Assembly: GCF_008727715.1 (NCBI RefSeq)
Contig: NZ_CP044218.1
Location: 2,108,001 to 2,172,000, forward strand
Direction: 5' to 3'
Length of the DNA stretch: 64,000 bases
Origin: Mesorhizobium terrae
GTDB lineage: Bacteria; Pseudomonadota; Alphaproteobacteria; Rhizobiales; Rhizobiaceae
Below, one piece after another: positions 9,363 to 19,272 of the stretch (positions within the stretch are counted from its first letter, which is position 1; every line of letters starts with the position of its first letter). Made by a program: the position numbers and the translations under genes. The notes below the pieces were generated by a model. That model saw only the letters and a list, made by a program, of their open reading frames with translations. It ran no database searches and had not been told where the DNA came from.

Positions 9363-10517
9363 TTACCTCGTCGTGCCGCCTGGCCGGCTTTCCCGGACGC
9401 AATCGCGCCCTTCGCTCTTTGCCTGGTAAAGTGCGCGGTCGGCACGGATCATCAATCCTGAGAGGTTCTCGCCCTCGCTTGCAACTGCGATCCCGAAGCT
9501 CGCTGTTGGGCTAAATTCGCCCGAGAGCATATTCAGCGTTCCTTCCTTGAAGATGGACCGAACAGTCTCGGCGAAGTTGTGGGCATTGGCCGCCTGTCCC
9601 GATGGAAGCAAGACCACGAATTCCTCCCCGCCATGACGGGCGATGATGGCGTCATCCGGGGCTTTCTCCTTGAGGATTCTGGAGAAGGTCTGGATGATCC
9701 TGTCGCCACCGCTATGCCCGAAGCGATCGTTGATCGCCTTGAAATTATCGAGATCGCTCAGGATCAGGGCTGCCCGTGCGTCGGCCGGTTGCCGCGCAAG
9801 CGCATCGTGTGCGCGCGCATCAAAACCCCTGCGATTGAGCAATCCTGACAAGGCATCAGTCTGTGCCTCGGTCTTCATACCGTCCATTATGTCGACGGCG
9901 ATGATCGCGAAAATCCCCACTCCCAAGGTCGCACAGATGAGAGCATCCGAGATCGACACGATCAGCCAGTATGTGGCTTCGATTTCATCGGCGGCGATAC
10001 CGGGAATGTGGAAGGTGAAGGGACGAAGCAGGAAACCCAGGCAAGCAAGGGCGACGAGCCCGAAAAACAATTGTTCAACCGGCGTGCGGCGGGGACGTCT
10101 CCCGACATCGCCCAGCATCAGCAGGCAGACCGCCGCCAGCCCCCAATTGAGAATGAAAGCTCGCGCCGGCAAGTTCGGTTCCACGAACATGTAGAAATAG
10201 AGTGCCGCCAGCGACATCGCGCCGATGGCGAACAGGATGCCATATCGAGGCCGCTGTTTATCTCGGCGGGACAGCGCGACGTACAGCAACATCATAGCCA
10301 AAAGGACAAACGAGTTGGCGACGAGCCGGAGCACCAGCGCTTCCTGGGTAAACGCGAAATAGAGGACGCCGAAGCAGAGGCCCCTGATCGCATATGAAAG
10401 AGCGAAGATTACGATATAGGTGAGGTGGCGTTGATGTCGCCAAAGCACGACTAAAGATGCGCAATATATTGCCGACATCGCAGGATTCAGCAGCGCGACG
10501 ACGCCTTCATAACTCAT
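9363..10517 (-). CDS. Membrane-bound diguanylate cyclase (GGDEF domain)
   Basis: A 384-residue protein. Roughly residues 10-212 hold six or seven hydrophobic segments, forming an integral membrane sensor that I do not recognise as a named domain. Residues from about 215 form a GGDEF domain: DALSGLLNRRGFD, LILSDLDNFKAINDRFGH and the active-site loop ARHGGEEFVV, with GGEEF, a common active variant. It should make cyclic di-GMP from two GTP. The RxxD product-inhibition site normally just before the signature is missing; the corresponding stretch reads KAPDDAIIAR. No good ribosome binding site is seen before the ATG. It stands alone, convergent with the FAH gene. Confidence 0.9.
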   Translation of the reverse strand: MSYEGVVALLNPAMSAIYCASLVVLWRHQRHLTYIVIFALSYAIRGLCFGVLYFAFTQEALVLRLVANSFVLLAMMLLYVALSRRDKQRPRYGILFAIGAMSLAALYFYMFVEPNLPARAFILNWGLAAVCLLMLGDVGRRPRRTPVEQLFFGLVALACLGFLLRPFTFHIPGIAADEIEATYWLIVSISDALICATLGVGIFAIIAVDIMDGMKTEAQTDALSGLLNRRGFDARAHDALARQPADARAALILSDLDNFKAINDRFGHSGGDRIIQTFSRILKEKAPDDAIIARHGGEEFVVLLPSGQAANAHNFAETVRSIFKEGTLNMLSGEFSPTASFGIAVASEGENLSGLMIRADRALYQAKSEGRDCVRESRPGGTTR

Positions 10518-10742
10518 AGCTGTACTTAACCATTGCCTTCGCCTTCTGGCGGCCCCGGCAGGTTTTGAGCAAGTGGAATTTCAATATTCCTCTGTCTAAA
10601 CCATGCTCTTCATGCAAACTGCTGTCGTTCTAGGCGAGAAGCATTGAAAGTGGATTTAGCGACATGCTGAACGCCCGGTTACATTCCGTTTGGAGATTTC
10701 GTGACTTGAATCGGCTTCAACCGCCCGGAGTTCGTTTGAGAA

Positions 10743-10946
10743 CGCCTGTTGGTGAGCGACCCGTCTGAGGAGGAGGCTCCCGTGAGCGACGTGGATAATG
10801 GCGTCGGAGCAGTCCATGCGCTCCTCACAGCCACGCACGAGGCGCCGCCGTCGGGTCGCCCACCCGAAGGCGCGCTCGACAACCCTGCTGTGTGGCCGGA
10901 CTTCAAAGCCCTGGGCGGTGTCAGGCCATTTGATGGCGCCGTGGTG
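10743..10946 (-). pseudogene. Fragment of an IS5-family (IS427-type) transposase, C-terminal part
   Basis: The minus strand encodes a stretch of about 68 residues containing DTAQGFEVRPHSRVVERAF, then WATRRRRLVRGCEE and SLLLRRVAH. This follows the DDE C-terminal signature of IS427-group transposases (GF-V-P-R-WVVER-FAW---RRLAKDFE). The rest of the transposase and clear terminal repeats are absent, and the upstream end runs almost into the tRNA-Ser gene. It is the only sign of mobile DNA that I can support in the window. Confidence 0.7.
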
Positions 10947-10997
10947 ATCGGCGGCAATATCGTGCTGTGGGGAGCGGATCGGTCCAAAAGAACCAGA

Positions 10998-11087
10998 TGG
11001 CGGAGAAGGAGGGATTCGAACCCCCGATACCCTTGCGAGTATGCCGCATTTCGAGTGCGGTGCTTTCAACCACTCAGCCACTTCTCC
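10998..11087 (-). tRNA. tRNA-Ser (anticodon CGA)
   Basis: On the minus strand the 90-base gene begins GGAGAAGTGGCTGAGTGG and ends with the matching acceptor strand CTTCTCC, a G discriminator and an encoded CCA (11000-10998). The anticodon stem CCGCA/TGCGG encloses the loop CTCGAAA, giving anticodon CGA for the serine codon UCG. A long variable arm (ACTCGCAAGGGT region) and the T-loop GGTTCGAATCC are as expected for class II tRNA-Ser. Confidence 0.95.
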
Positions 11088-11187
11088 GCAGCGTGGTCGG
11101 CCTGTCGGCGCGGCGCACTAGATAACGGCTGCTTGGCCGGGACACAAGGCCCTTCTCAGGCTTTTATGCCGGCTTTTCCGGCCTTTG

Positions 11188-11216
11188 CTTGACTCACGCC
11201 GAACCTTCGGTTAGGG
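11188..11216 (+). promoter_or_regulatory. Possible promoter of rplU-rpmA
   Basis: CTTGAC (11188-11193), 17 bases, then TTAGGG (11211-11216). The -35 matches the rhizobial CTTGAC consensus well; the -10 is weak. The spacer holds the small palindrome CCGAACCTTCGG. It would leave a leader of about 135 bases before L21. Confidence 0.35.
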
Positions 11217-11355
11217 ACGACGCGCATTCGGCGTGGGGGATTCTCCGCGCCGCTTGTTTTTTAAACCCGCAGACTGACAAAAAGACGGCCGAACCGCCTG
11301 ATCCCGAGAGGATCGTTTGGTTCATAAAGGCCGACCGAACAGCGAAAGGCAAAAA

Positions 11356-11793
11356 ATGTTCGCAGTCATCAAAACGGGCGGCAAGCAGTATCGCGTTGCC
11401 GCCAACGATGTGCTCAAGATCGAGAAGCTCGAGGCCAATGTCGGCGACGTCGTCGAAATCGGCCAGGTTCTGGCGCATGGCGAAGGCGAGAATGTCGTGA
11501 TCGGCGCTCCGTTCGTCGACGGCGCGGTGGTTACCGCCGAAGTCGTCGAGCAGGGCAAGAACCGCACCGTCATCGCTTTCAAGAAGCGCCGCCGGCAGAA
11601 TTCGCGCCGCAAGATCGGCCACCGCCAGCTTCAGACCACCGTGCGCATCTCCGAGATTCTGGTCGGTGGCGCCAAGCCTTCGAAGAAGGCGGCCGCCAAG
11701 GCCGAGGTGAAGGCTGAAGTCGCAGCGGAAGCCGCTCCCAAGAAGGAGAAGGCTGCGCCGAAGAAGGCCAAGGCCGAGGCCGCCGCCGAGTAA
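11356..11793 (+). CDS. rplU: 50S ribosomal protein L21
   Basis: A 145-residue protein. The L21 domain covers residues 1-102 ([45 protein letters not shown], the 23S rRNA-binding basic patch). It is followed by a lysine/alanine/glutamate-rich tail of about 40 residues, a tail of the kind common in Rhizobiales L21. An AAAGG precedes the ATG at 11356; an in-frame start 13 codons upstream would add unconserved residues. rpmA follows after 100 bases, the usual L21-L27 pair. Confidence 0.97.
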   Translation: MFAVIKTGGKQYRVAANDVLKIEKLEANVGDVVEIGQVLAHGEGENVVIGAPFVDGAVVTAEVVEQGKNRTVIAFKKRRRQNSRRKIGHRQLQTTVRISEILVGGAKPSKKAAAKAEVKAEVAAEAAPKKEKAAPKKAKAEAAAE

Positions 11794-11893
11794 GACTGCC
11801 GGGCGGCTGGTGTCGCCCAAGCAGGCTTGAAACGGAACGCGAACGCGTTCATAAGGATTTTGAGGCGCCTTCGCGGCGCAAAGGAGCAATGAA

Positions 11894-12163
<270 letters not shown>

Positions 12164-12232
12164 CCGGTTCCGCACCACGACACCGGCGCCCCATCTCGGG
12201 AACCGGTGTCTGGCCAAGCCAGGAAATGGATC

Positions 12233-12265
12233 AGGGGAGATGGGTGACCATCTCCCCTTTTTCTT
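12233..12265 (+). terminator. Rho-independent terminator after rplU-rpmA
   Basis: AGGGGAGATGG (12233-12243) pairs perfectly with CCATCTCCCCT (12248-12258) around the four-base loop GTGA and is followed by TTTTTCTT. The 11-bp stem ends only 27 bases before the acetyltransferase start. Confidence 0.92.
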
Positions 12266-12284
12266 ATGCCTGGAGGACTTTTCT

Positions 12285-12872
12285 ATGGTTGCCGAAGCGG
12301 ACTACACGGACGACGGAGGCTTCACGATCGACTGCCCGGTGCTGCGCACCGAGCACCTGGCGATGCGGGCGCCGTGCGAGGCGGACATCGAGCAGCTGGT
12401 CACGCTTGCCGACAATCGCCACGTCGCCGAAATGCTGGCCCGCATGCCGCATCCCTATGGCATCGACGAGGCCCGCGCCTTCCTCGCCATGGCGCGCGCA
12501 CCGCGCGGCGGCATCGTTTTCGCGCTGACTTTGGCCGAGACCGGGGCCTTCATCGGCTGCGCCGGATTGAACGGCACCGACCGCGGCCTGGAGCTGGGTT
12601 ACTGGATCGGCGAGCCCTACTGGAAGCGCGGCTATGCGACGGAAGCCGCGCATGCGCTGGTCGATCTCGCCTTCACCCGCACCACCATCCAGGTTCTGCA
12701 TGCGTCGACCAGGGTCATCAATCCGGCGTCGCGCAGGGTCATCCACAAGTGCGGTTTCCAGTATGCCGGGCAGGGCATGCTGAATTCCATCGTTGCCGGC
12801 CAGGTGCCCGTCGAGCGCTACCGGCTCGACCGCAAGACCTGGACGAGCCTGAGGACCTGGGTGCGGCTGTAA
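12285..12872 (+). CDS. GNAT family N-acetyltransferase (RimJ/RimL-like)
   Basis: A 195-residue protein of the acetyltransferase type that takes acetyl-CoA. LRTEHLAMRAPCEADIEQLV opens the fold. LGYWIGEPYWKRGYATEA carries the acetyl-CoA pyrophosphate-binding pattern (R/Q-x-x-G-x-A), and VINPASRRVIHKCGF is the conserved C-terminal block of the RimJ/RimL subgroup. The start at 12285 is preceded by GGAGGA; it falls right after the ribosomal terminator, so the gene needs its own promoter or read-through. The position between L27 and obgE is common in Rhizobiales, but the acetylated substrate is unknown. Confidence 0.85.
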   Translation: MVAEADYTDDGGFTIDCPVLRTEHLAMRAPCEADIEQLVTLADNRHVAEMLARMPHPYGIDEARAFLAMARAPRGGIVFALTLAETGAFIGCAGLNGTDRGLELGYWIGEPYWKRGYATEAAHALVDLAFTRTTIQVLHASTRVINPASRRVIHKCGFQYAGQGMLNSIVAGQVPVERYRLDRKTWTSLRTWVRL

Positions 12873-12888
12873 CCTCGGTCGGCATAGG

Positions 12889-13758
12889 TCAGTTCACTTC
12901 GAGCCAGACCGGCAGATGGTCGGAGCCTTCGGCTTCGCGGTCGACCCAAAGCCGCTTCAGGGAACCGGCCAGCGACGCACTGGTGAAGATGTAGTCGATG
13001 CGCTTGTGCCGGCTTTCGTCCTTTGGTCTGTCCGGATCGACCCAGGTGACGAGGTCGGCGCCGCTGGAGCCGAGCCGGGCGGCGGCGTCGACGGCGAGGT
13101 CGACGCTCAAGGGCAGGCCGAATTCGTGATCGGGCAGGCCGGCAAGTTCGACATATTCGGGCGAACCGGGAAGCATGTTGAAGTCGCCCATAACCACGTA
13201 GGCCTCGGGACAGGGCGGCTCCGGCAGGCCGATTTCGCCGAGACCGCTGAGGGCGCCGCCTTCGAGCGCATGGTTCAACAAACGTTCGCGCAGGAAGCGA
13301 ACCTGCCGGGCGCGTTCGAGCGGATTGCGATGATCGAGATGGGTGGAATAAAAACGCACGAAGCCGAGTGGCGTTTCGATCAGCGCTTCCAGCGCGCCGC
13401 GCTGGAAGTTCATCGCGCCGATGGAGCGGCCGCGCGGCAGAAGCAGGTTGCGCGACAGATGGATCGGCGTCTTGGACAACACCATGTTGCCAAGCTGGAA
13501 CGTGACGGTGCGGGCACGCCCGCCGATGACGGCGGAGCCGGCATTGGCCTCGAAGTTGGAACCGTAGACGGCGAAATAGTCGGGCAGCGCTTCCATGATC
13601 GCGGCCACCATGTCGTGTCCGCCATTCTTGGGATTGTTGCGCGTGACCTCCTGCAGCGCGATGACATCGGCGCCACGAACCGCATCGACGATGCGGGCGA
13701 GGTCATAGCGGCCGTCGAGGCCGATGCCGTATTGAATGTTGTAGGTCACTACCCGCAT
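12889..13758 (-). CDS. Endonuclease/exonuclease/phosphatase family hydrolase
   Basis: A 289-residue protein of the DNase I-like metal-dependent phosphoesterase fold. Motifs in order are MRVVTYNIQYGIG, ALQEVTRN (metal-binding glutamate), YSTHLDHRN, VVMGDFNMLPGSPEY (DFN) and the C-terminal GSDHLPVWLEV (SDH). These give the complete active-site set. The start at 13758 has GGGAGA upstream; longer in-frame starts would overlap the obgE promoter region. It is transcribed divergently from obgE. Substrate is not inferable: nucleic acid, phosphoinositide-like or other phosphodiesters are possible. Confidence 0.85.
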   Translation of the reverse strand: MRVVTYNIQYGIGLDGRYDLARIVDAVRGADVIALQEVTRNNPKNGGHDMVAAIMEALPDYFAVYGSNFEANAGSAVIGGRARTVTFQLGNMVLSKTPIHLSRNLLLPRGRSIGAMNFQRGALEALIETPLGFVRFYSTHLDHRNPLERARQVRFLRERLLNHALEGGALSGLGEIGLPEPPCPEAYVVMGDFNMLPGSPEYVELAGLPDHEFGLPLSVDLAVDAAARLGSSGADLVTWVDPDRPKDESRHKRIDYIFTSASLAGSLKRLWVDREAEGSDHLPVWLEVN

Positions 13759-13856
13759 GACAAACTCTCCCGCGCCGGGCCGCAAAAACGACCCGCTCCG
13801 CTCTCGCTCTAGGCTTCGCCATAGTTTAGAGCAGACAGGTTCATGAAGTTCCATAG

Positions 13857-14909
<1,053 letters not shown>

Positions 14910-14911
14910 TC

Positions 14912-16051
14912 ATGTCCGCGCAGTCCCTGAAGAAATATCGCCGCATCACGGTGAAGATCGGCTCGGCGTTGCTGGTCGACCGCACGACCGGTTTGAAACG
15001 CGAGTGGCTGGCCTCATTGGCGCAGGATGTCGGCACGCTGGCCGCCGGCGGAGCGGAGGTTCTCGTCGTGTCCTCGGGTGCGATCGCGCTCGGCCGCACC
15101 ATTCTGGGACTGGGCAAGCGGGCGCTCAAGCTGGAGGAAAGCCAGGCCGCCGCCGCCGTCGGGCAGATCGCGCTTGCCGGCGCATGGTCGGACGCGCTTG
15201 GCGGCCACGGCCTGAAGTCCGGCCAGATCCTGCTGACGCTCGGCGATACGGAAGAGCGCCGTCGTTATCTCAATGCGCGGGCGACCATCTCGACGCTGCT
15301 GAAGATGAAGGCGGTGCCGGTCATCAACGAGAACGATACGGTGGCGACGTCCGAAATCCGCTACGGCGACAATGACCGGCTGGCGGCGCGGGTGGCGACG
15401 ATGATGGGCGCCGATCTCCTCGTGCTGCTCTCCGACATTGACGGGCTCTATACGGCGCCTCCGGCGCGCGATCCCAATGCCGCCTTCATTCCAGTGGTCG
15501 AGCGCATCACGCCCGACATCGAGGCGATGGCCGGTGCCGCCGCCTCCGAATTGTCGCGCGGCGGAATGCGCACCAAGCTGGACGCCGGCAAGATCGCCAA
15601 TGCCGCCGGCACGGCGATGATCATCACGGCGGGTACCAGGCTGTCGCCGCTGATGGCGATCGAACGTGGCGAACGGGCGACTTTCTTCAAGCCGAGCCCG
15701 ACGCCGGTGAAAGGCTACAAGACCTGGATCGCCGGCCAGCTCGAGCCGGCCGGCCGGCTCACCGTCGATGCCGGCGCCGTCGGGGCGCTGATATCCGGCA
15801 AATCGTTGCTGCCGGCGGGTGTGAAGCTGGTCAGCGGCAATTTCGCGCGCGGCGACACCGTCGCTATCCTCTCGCCCGAGGGGCGCGAGATTGCCCGCGG
15901 GCTGGTTGCCTATGATGCGGCCGATGCCGTAAGAATCGCCGGCCTCAAGACAGCCGAGATCGAGGCGGTGCTGGGCTACGAGGCGCGTTCGGCGATGATC
16001 CATCGCGACGATCTCGTGGTGAGCCATGCCGGTGCCGACAGCGGAGAATGA
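14912..16051 (+). CDS. proB: Glutamate 5-kinase
   Basis: A 379-residue enzyme that phosphorylates glutamate to gamma-glutamyl phosphate, the first step of proline synthesis. The amino acid kinase domain has [27 protein letters not shown] and [10 protein letters not shown]. The C-terminal third ([22 protein letters not shown] onward) is a PUA domain, as in E. coli ProB. It lies between obgE and proA with two- and three-base gaps, so translation is probably coupled. Confidence 0.97.
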   Translation: MSAQSLKKYRRITVKIGSALLVDRTTGLKREWLASLAQDVGTLAAGGAEVLVVSSGAIALGRTILGLGKRALKLEESQAAAAVGQIALAGAWSDALGGHGLKSGQILLTLGDTEERRRYLNARATISTLLKMKAVPVINENDTVATSEIRYGDNDRLAARVATMMGADLLVLLSDIDGLYTAPPARDPNAAFIPVVERITPDIEAMAGAAASELSRGGMRTKLDAGKIANAAGTAMIITAGTRLSPLMAIERGERATFFKPSPTPVKGYKTWIAGQLEPAGRLTVDAGAVGALISGKSLLPAGVKLVSGNFARGDTVAILSPEGREIARGLVAYDAADAVRIAGLKTAEIEAVLGYEARSAMIHRDDLVVSHAGADSGE

Positions 16052-16054
16052 GCC

Positions 16055-17341
16055 ATGCTGAAGCTGCATGAAGGGTCGGTAGCCAATACGGTCACGCTGA
16101 TGGCCGAACTCGGCCGCAAGGCGCGCGCGGCGGCCCGACCACTCGCCATCGCTTCCAGCGACCGCAAGAATGCCGCGCTGCTTGCGATGGCCGATGCGAT
16201 TATGCGCAACGAGGCGGCGATCGTCGCCGCCAACGCAATTGATATGAAGAACGGCGAAGAAGCAGGCCTTTCGCCTTCGCTGATGGACAGGCTGAAACTC
16301 ACTTCGGCGCGCATCAAGGCGATCAGCGACGGCATCCGCGAGATCGCGGCACTCAAAGACCCGGTTGGCGACGTGATCGCGGAATGGGACAGGCCGAACG
16401 GCCTGCACATCGAACGCGTGCGTACGCCGCTCGGCGTCATCGGCGTGATCTACGAAAGCCGCCCGAATGTCACCGCCGATGCCGGCGCCTTGTGCCTGAA
16501 GGCCGGCAATCCGGTCATCCTGCGCGGCGGCTCGGATTCCATCAATTCCTCTTCCGCCATTCATGCCTGCCTGGTGGAAGGGCTGAAGGCCGCCAATCTG
16601 CCCGAGGATGCGATCCAGCTGGTGCCGACCACGGATCGCGCCGCCGTCGGCGAGATGCTGAAGGGGCTTTCCGGCAATCTCGACGTCATCATCCCGCGCG
16701 GCGGCCGCAGCCTGGTCGAGCGTGTGCAGACGGAAGCGCGCGTCCCGGTGTTCGCGCATCTGGAAGGCATCTGCCATCTCTACATCGACAAGTCGGCAAA
16801 GCTCGACATGGCGGTGGCCATCGCCGTCAACGCCAAGATGCGCCGCACCGGCATCTGCGGCGCCGCCGAGACGCTGCTGGTCGACAGGGCGGTCGCTGGT
16901 ACGCATCTCATTCCCATTTTGGAGGCCCTGCGCGTAGCCGGCTGCGAAATCCATGCCGAAGCCGATGTGCTGAAGGCCTTTGGCGATGCCAAACCCGCCA
17001 CGGATGCCGACTGGGTGACGGAATATCTCGACGCCATCATCGCGGTGAAGCTGGTCGACGGTGTCGATGGCGCCATCGAGCATATCGAAACCTTCTCCTC
17101 GCATCACACCGAGGCGATCGTCGCCGAGGACGTGGCCGTCGTCGAACGGTTCTTCAACGAGATCGACTCGGCGATCCTCCTGCACAACGCCTCGACCCAG
17201 TTCGCCGATGGCGGCGAATTCGGCATGGGCGCCGAGATCGGCATCGCGACCGGCAAGATGCATGCGCGCGGGCCGGTTGGCGTCGAACAGCTGACATCGT
17301 TCAAGTACCGGGTGCGCGGCAACGGGCAGGTGCGGCCGTGA
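16055..17341 (+). CDS. proA: Glutamate-5-semialdehyde dehydrogenase (gamma-glutamyl phosphate reductase)
   Basis: A 428-residue NADPH-dependent enzyme that reduces gamma-glutamyl phosphate to glutamate semialdehyde, the second step of proline synthesis. It belongs to the aldehyde dehydrogenase superfamily. [39 protein letters not shown] and the catalytic cysteine block [16 protein letters not shown] are present, and the C-terminal [20 protein letters not shown] is typical. It starts three bases after the proB stop. Confidence 0.97.
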   Translation: MLKLHEGSVANTVTLMAELGRKARAAARPLAIASSDRKNAALLAMADAIMRNEAAIVAANAIDMKNGEEAGLSPSLMDRLKLTSARIKAISDGIREIAALKDPVGDVIAEWDRPNGLHIERVRTPLGVIGVIYESRPNVTADAGALCLKAGNPVILRGGSDSINSSSAIHACLVEGLKAANLPEDAIQLVPTTDRAAVGEMLKGLSGNLDVIIPRGGRSLVERVQTEARVPVFAHLEGICHLYIDKSAKLDMAVAIAVNAKMRRTGICGAAETLLVDRAVAGTHLIPILEALRVAGCEIHAEADVLKAFGDAKPATDADWVTEYLDAIIAVKLVDGVDGAIEHIETFSSHHTEAIVAEDVAVVERFFNEIDSAILLHNASTQFADGGEFGMGAEIGIATGKMHARGPVGVEQLTSFKYRVRGNGQVRP

Positions 17342-17501
17342 AGGAGATTGTTGCTCTCCCTTGTTTGGGGAGAGTGGCGGGTGCCGCGAGCTTGGTTTGG
17401 GGGTAAAACTGATTTCCGACGCGCCTCAGGCCGGCTCCGCTTCACGGATCGACGCTTCCCATGTGGGTAAGGGCGAGGCGGTCGCCTCCCGATATCTGCG
17501 G

Positions 17502-18089
17502 ATGCCCTATGCCGAGAAAGGCATGCAGATCGGTCTGTTCGGCGGCTCGTTCAATCCCGCCCATGCCGGGCATGCGCTGGTGGCAGAGATCGCTCTCAGG
17601 CGCCTGGCGCTCGACCAGCTCTGGTGGATCGTCACGCCCGGCAATCCCCTGAAAAGCACGCGCGAACTGGCGCCGCTTGCCGAACGCATCAGGCTTTCGG
17701 AAAAGATTGCGCAGAACCCCCGCATCAAGGTGACTGCCTTCGAGGCAAGCCACCATATCCGCTATACGGCCGACACGCTGGCGCTGGTGCGGGCCAAGAA
17801 CCCGGGCATCGACTTCGTCTGGATCATGGGAGCGGATTCGTTGCGCGATTTCCATCGCTGGCAACGCTGGCGCCAGATCGTGATGACCTTTCCGATCGCC
17901 GTCATCGACAGGCCGGGTTCGACGCTGTCCTTCCTGTCCTCGGTCGTCGCCAAGACCTTCGACTACGCCCGCGTCGACGAGGGCGATGCGCCGATCCTGG
18001 CGCGCATGAGGGCGCCGGCCTGGACCTTCATCCATGGCCCGCGTTCGCTCTTGTCTTCGACCGAGATCAGGCAGGCGGCAAAGAAATAG
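17502..18089 (+). CDS. nadD: Nicotinate-mononucleotide adenylyltransferase
   Basis: A 195-residue enzyme that makes deamido-NAD from nicotinate mononucleotide and ATP. IGLFGGSFNPAHAGH holds the nucleotidyltransferase GxFxPxHxGH motif. FVWIMGADSLRDFHRWQRW is the NaMN-binding block, and the C-terminal LLSSTEIR is the ISSTxIR motif. The start at 17502 is a compromise: ATG 17523 is equally close to the fold, and an open frame extends upstream past a GTG at 17463. No convincing ribosome binding site separates these. The 160 bases between proA and this gene hold only a short hairpin (CTCTCC/GGAGAG near 17360). Confidence 0.9.
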   Translation: MPYAEKGMQIGLFGGSFNPAHAGHALVAEIALRRLALDQLWWIVTPGNPLKSTRELAPLAERIRLSEKIAQNPRIKVTAFEASHHIRYTADTLALVRAKNPGIDFVWIMGADSLRDFHRWQRWRQIVMTFPIAVIDRPGSTLSFLSSVVAKTFDYARVDEGDAPILARMRAPAWTFIHGPRSLLSSTEIRQAAKK

Positions 18090-18156
18090 TCCTCCGCTTT
18101 GCCTGCGGGTTGATGACGCCCTGCGGGCGTGTCCGCGTTAACGCGAAGCGTTTGTC

Positions 18157-18186
18157 TTGAAAGTGCAATGCGACTCTGCCTATCTA
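18157..18186 (+). promoter_or_regulatory. Likely promoter of rsfS-rlmH
   Basis: TTGAAA (18157-18162), 18 bases, TATCTA (18181-18186). It lies inside the open frame that extends upstream of rsfS, so it argues for the later GTG start at 18229. Confidence 0.5.
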
Positions 18187-18228
18187 AGTGGTGTCACCTG
18201 CGTTGCCGGTGATTTGGTTGTTCTTCTC

Positions 18229-18654
18229 GTGAAAGGAAAGACACTGAGAACAGCACTGCGGAAGAAGGCCGACATCGTGCCTTCGGCGGCCGGGATAGGC
18301 GGCATCGACGCCTCGGCCCGCGCCATCAAGACAGTCCTTGCCAGTCTGGAAGACTCCAAGGCCGAAAACATCGTCCCCATCGACATCCAGGGAAAATCGA
18401 GCCTCGGCGACTATATGGTCATCGCGTCGGGCCGCTCGAACCGTCATGTGACGGCGGTTGCCGACCATCTCCTCAAAGCGCTGAAGGACGCCGGCTTGGG
18501 CGACGCGCGCGTCGAGGGTCTGGCCAGCGCCGATTGGGTGCTGATCGATTCCGGCGATGTGATCGTGCACGTCTTCCGTCCAGAGGTTCGTGACTTCTAC
18601 AATCTTGAAAAGATGTGGTTGGCACCCGATCTCGAGGAAGAGACCCTCCACTGA
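18229..18654 (+). CDS. rsfS: Ribosome silencing factor RsfS (Iojap family)
   Basis: A 141-residue protein that binds L14 and blocks subunit joining in nutrient shortage. The conserved core reads AENIVPIDIQGKSSLGDYMV, SGRSNRHVTAVADHLLKALK, SADWVLIDSGDVIVHVFRPE and DFYNLEKMW. The start is uncertain. GTG at 18229 is preferred because a promoter-like pair lies further upstream inside the open frame; CTG 18244 behind GGAAAG is also possible. The order nadD-rsfS-rlmH is widely conserved. Confidence 0.93.
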   Translation: MKGKTLRTALRKKADIVPSAAGIGGIDASARAIKTVLASLEDSKAENIVPIDIQGKSSLGDYMVIASGRSNRHVTAVADHLLKALKDAGLGDARVEGLASADWVLIDSGDVIVHVFRPEVRDFYNLEKMWLAPDLEEETLH

Positions 18655-18678
18655 GCCGTTAGGCTCCGCGAGGCAGGG

Positions 18679-19161
18679 ATGAAGATCATCGTACATGCCG
18701 TGGGCCGGATGAAAGCCGGCCCCGAAAGAGAATTGGCCGCTCGCTATTTCGACCGTTTTGCCAAAAGCGGAGCCGCGATCGGCCTCGAGTTTTCCGGCGT
18801 CACCGAAATCGCCGAAAGCCGCGGCCAGACGGCCAGCGAGCGCCGGCGCGAGGAAGGCCAGCGCCTGCAGACGCAGCTTCAGCCCGGCGGCGCGCTGGTG
18901 TTGCTGGATGAGCGGGGCCGCACCTTTTCGTCCGAGGAATTCGCCGGCCGTCTCGGCCTGTTCCGCGACGGCGGGCGTCGCGCGCTGGTGATTGCGATCG
19001 GCGGCGCCGACGGCCACGACCAGTCGCTGCGCGATCAGGCCGATCTTGTCGTGTCGTTGAGCGCCATGACCTGGCCGCACCAGCTCGTGCGGGTCATGCT
19101 GGGCGAACAGCTCTACCGCGCCGCCACGATCCTTGCCGGCCATCCTTACCATCGCTCCTAG
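18679..19161 (+). CDS. rlmH: 23S rRNA (pseudouridine1915-N3)-methyltransferase RlmH
   Basis: A 160-residue SPOUT-class methyltransferase that modifies pseudouridine 1915 in helix 69 of 23S rRNA using S-adenosylmethionine. ALVIAIGGADGHDQSLRDQA is the trefoil-knot cofactor site (normally GGxxG), and LSAMTWPHQLVRVMLGEQLYRA is the conserved C-terminal block with the final tyrosine (HPYHR). The gene follows rsfS by 24 bases and is co-transcribed with it. Confidence 0.96.
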   Translation: MKIIVHAVGRMKAGPERELAARYFDRFAKSGAAIGLEFSGVTEIAESRGQTASERRREEGQRLQTQLQPGGALVLLDERGRTFSSEEFAGRLGLFRDGGRRALVIAIGGADGHDQSLRDQADLVVSLSAMTWPHQLVRVMLGEQLYRAATILAGHPYHRS

Positions 19162-19272
19162 AGCGCTGATCCGATTTTCGCCCCATTGCGGTTCGAGAAG
19201 CCCAGAAGGTGGGTGAGCGAATAATTATGGTTGATGGTTCGTTAACGAAGCCGCGAATACAGTCGGGCTTCC

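Noticed and set aside
10749..11192. Plus-strand 147-codon frame running through the tRNA-Ser gene
   Set aside because: It spans a tRNA and the antisense of the transposase fragment, so it cannot be a real gene.
15014..17263. Minus-strand open frame of 749 codons opposite proB and proA
   Set aside because: Composition and position show it is an antisense shadow of the two proline genes; no ribosome binding site or motif supports it.
17354..17374. Hairpin CTCTCC/GGAGAG between proA and nadD as a terminator
   Set aside because: Only six pairs and no T-run. The neighbouring genes run in the same direction, so read-through is plausible.
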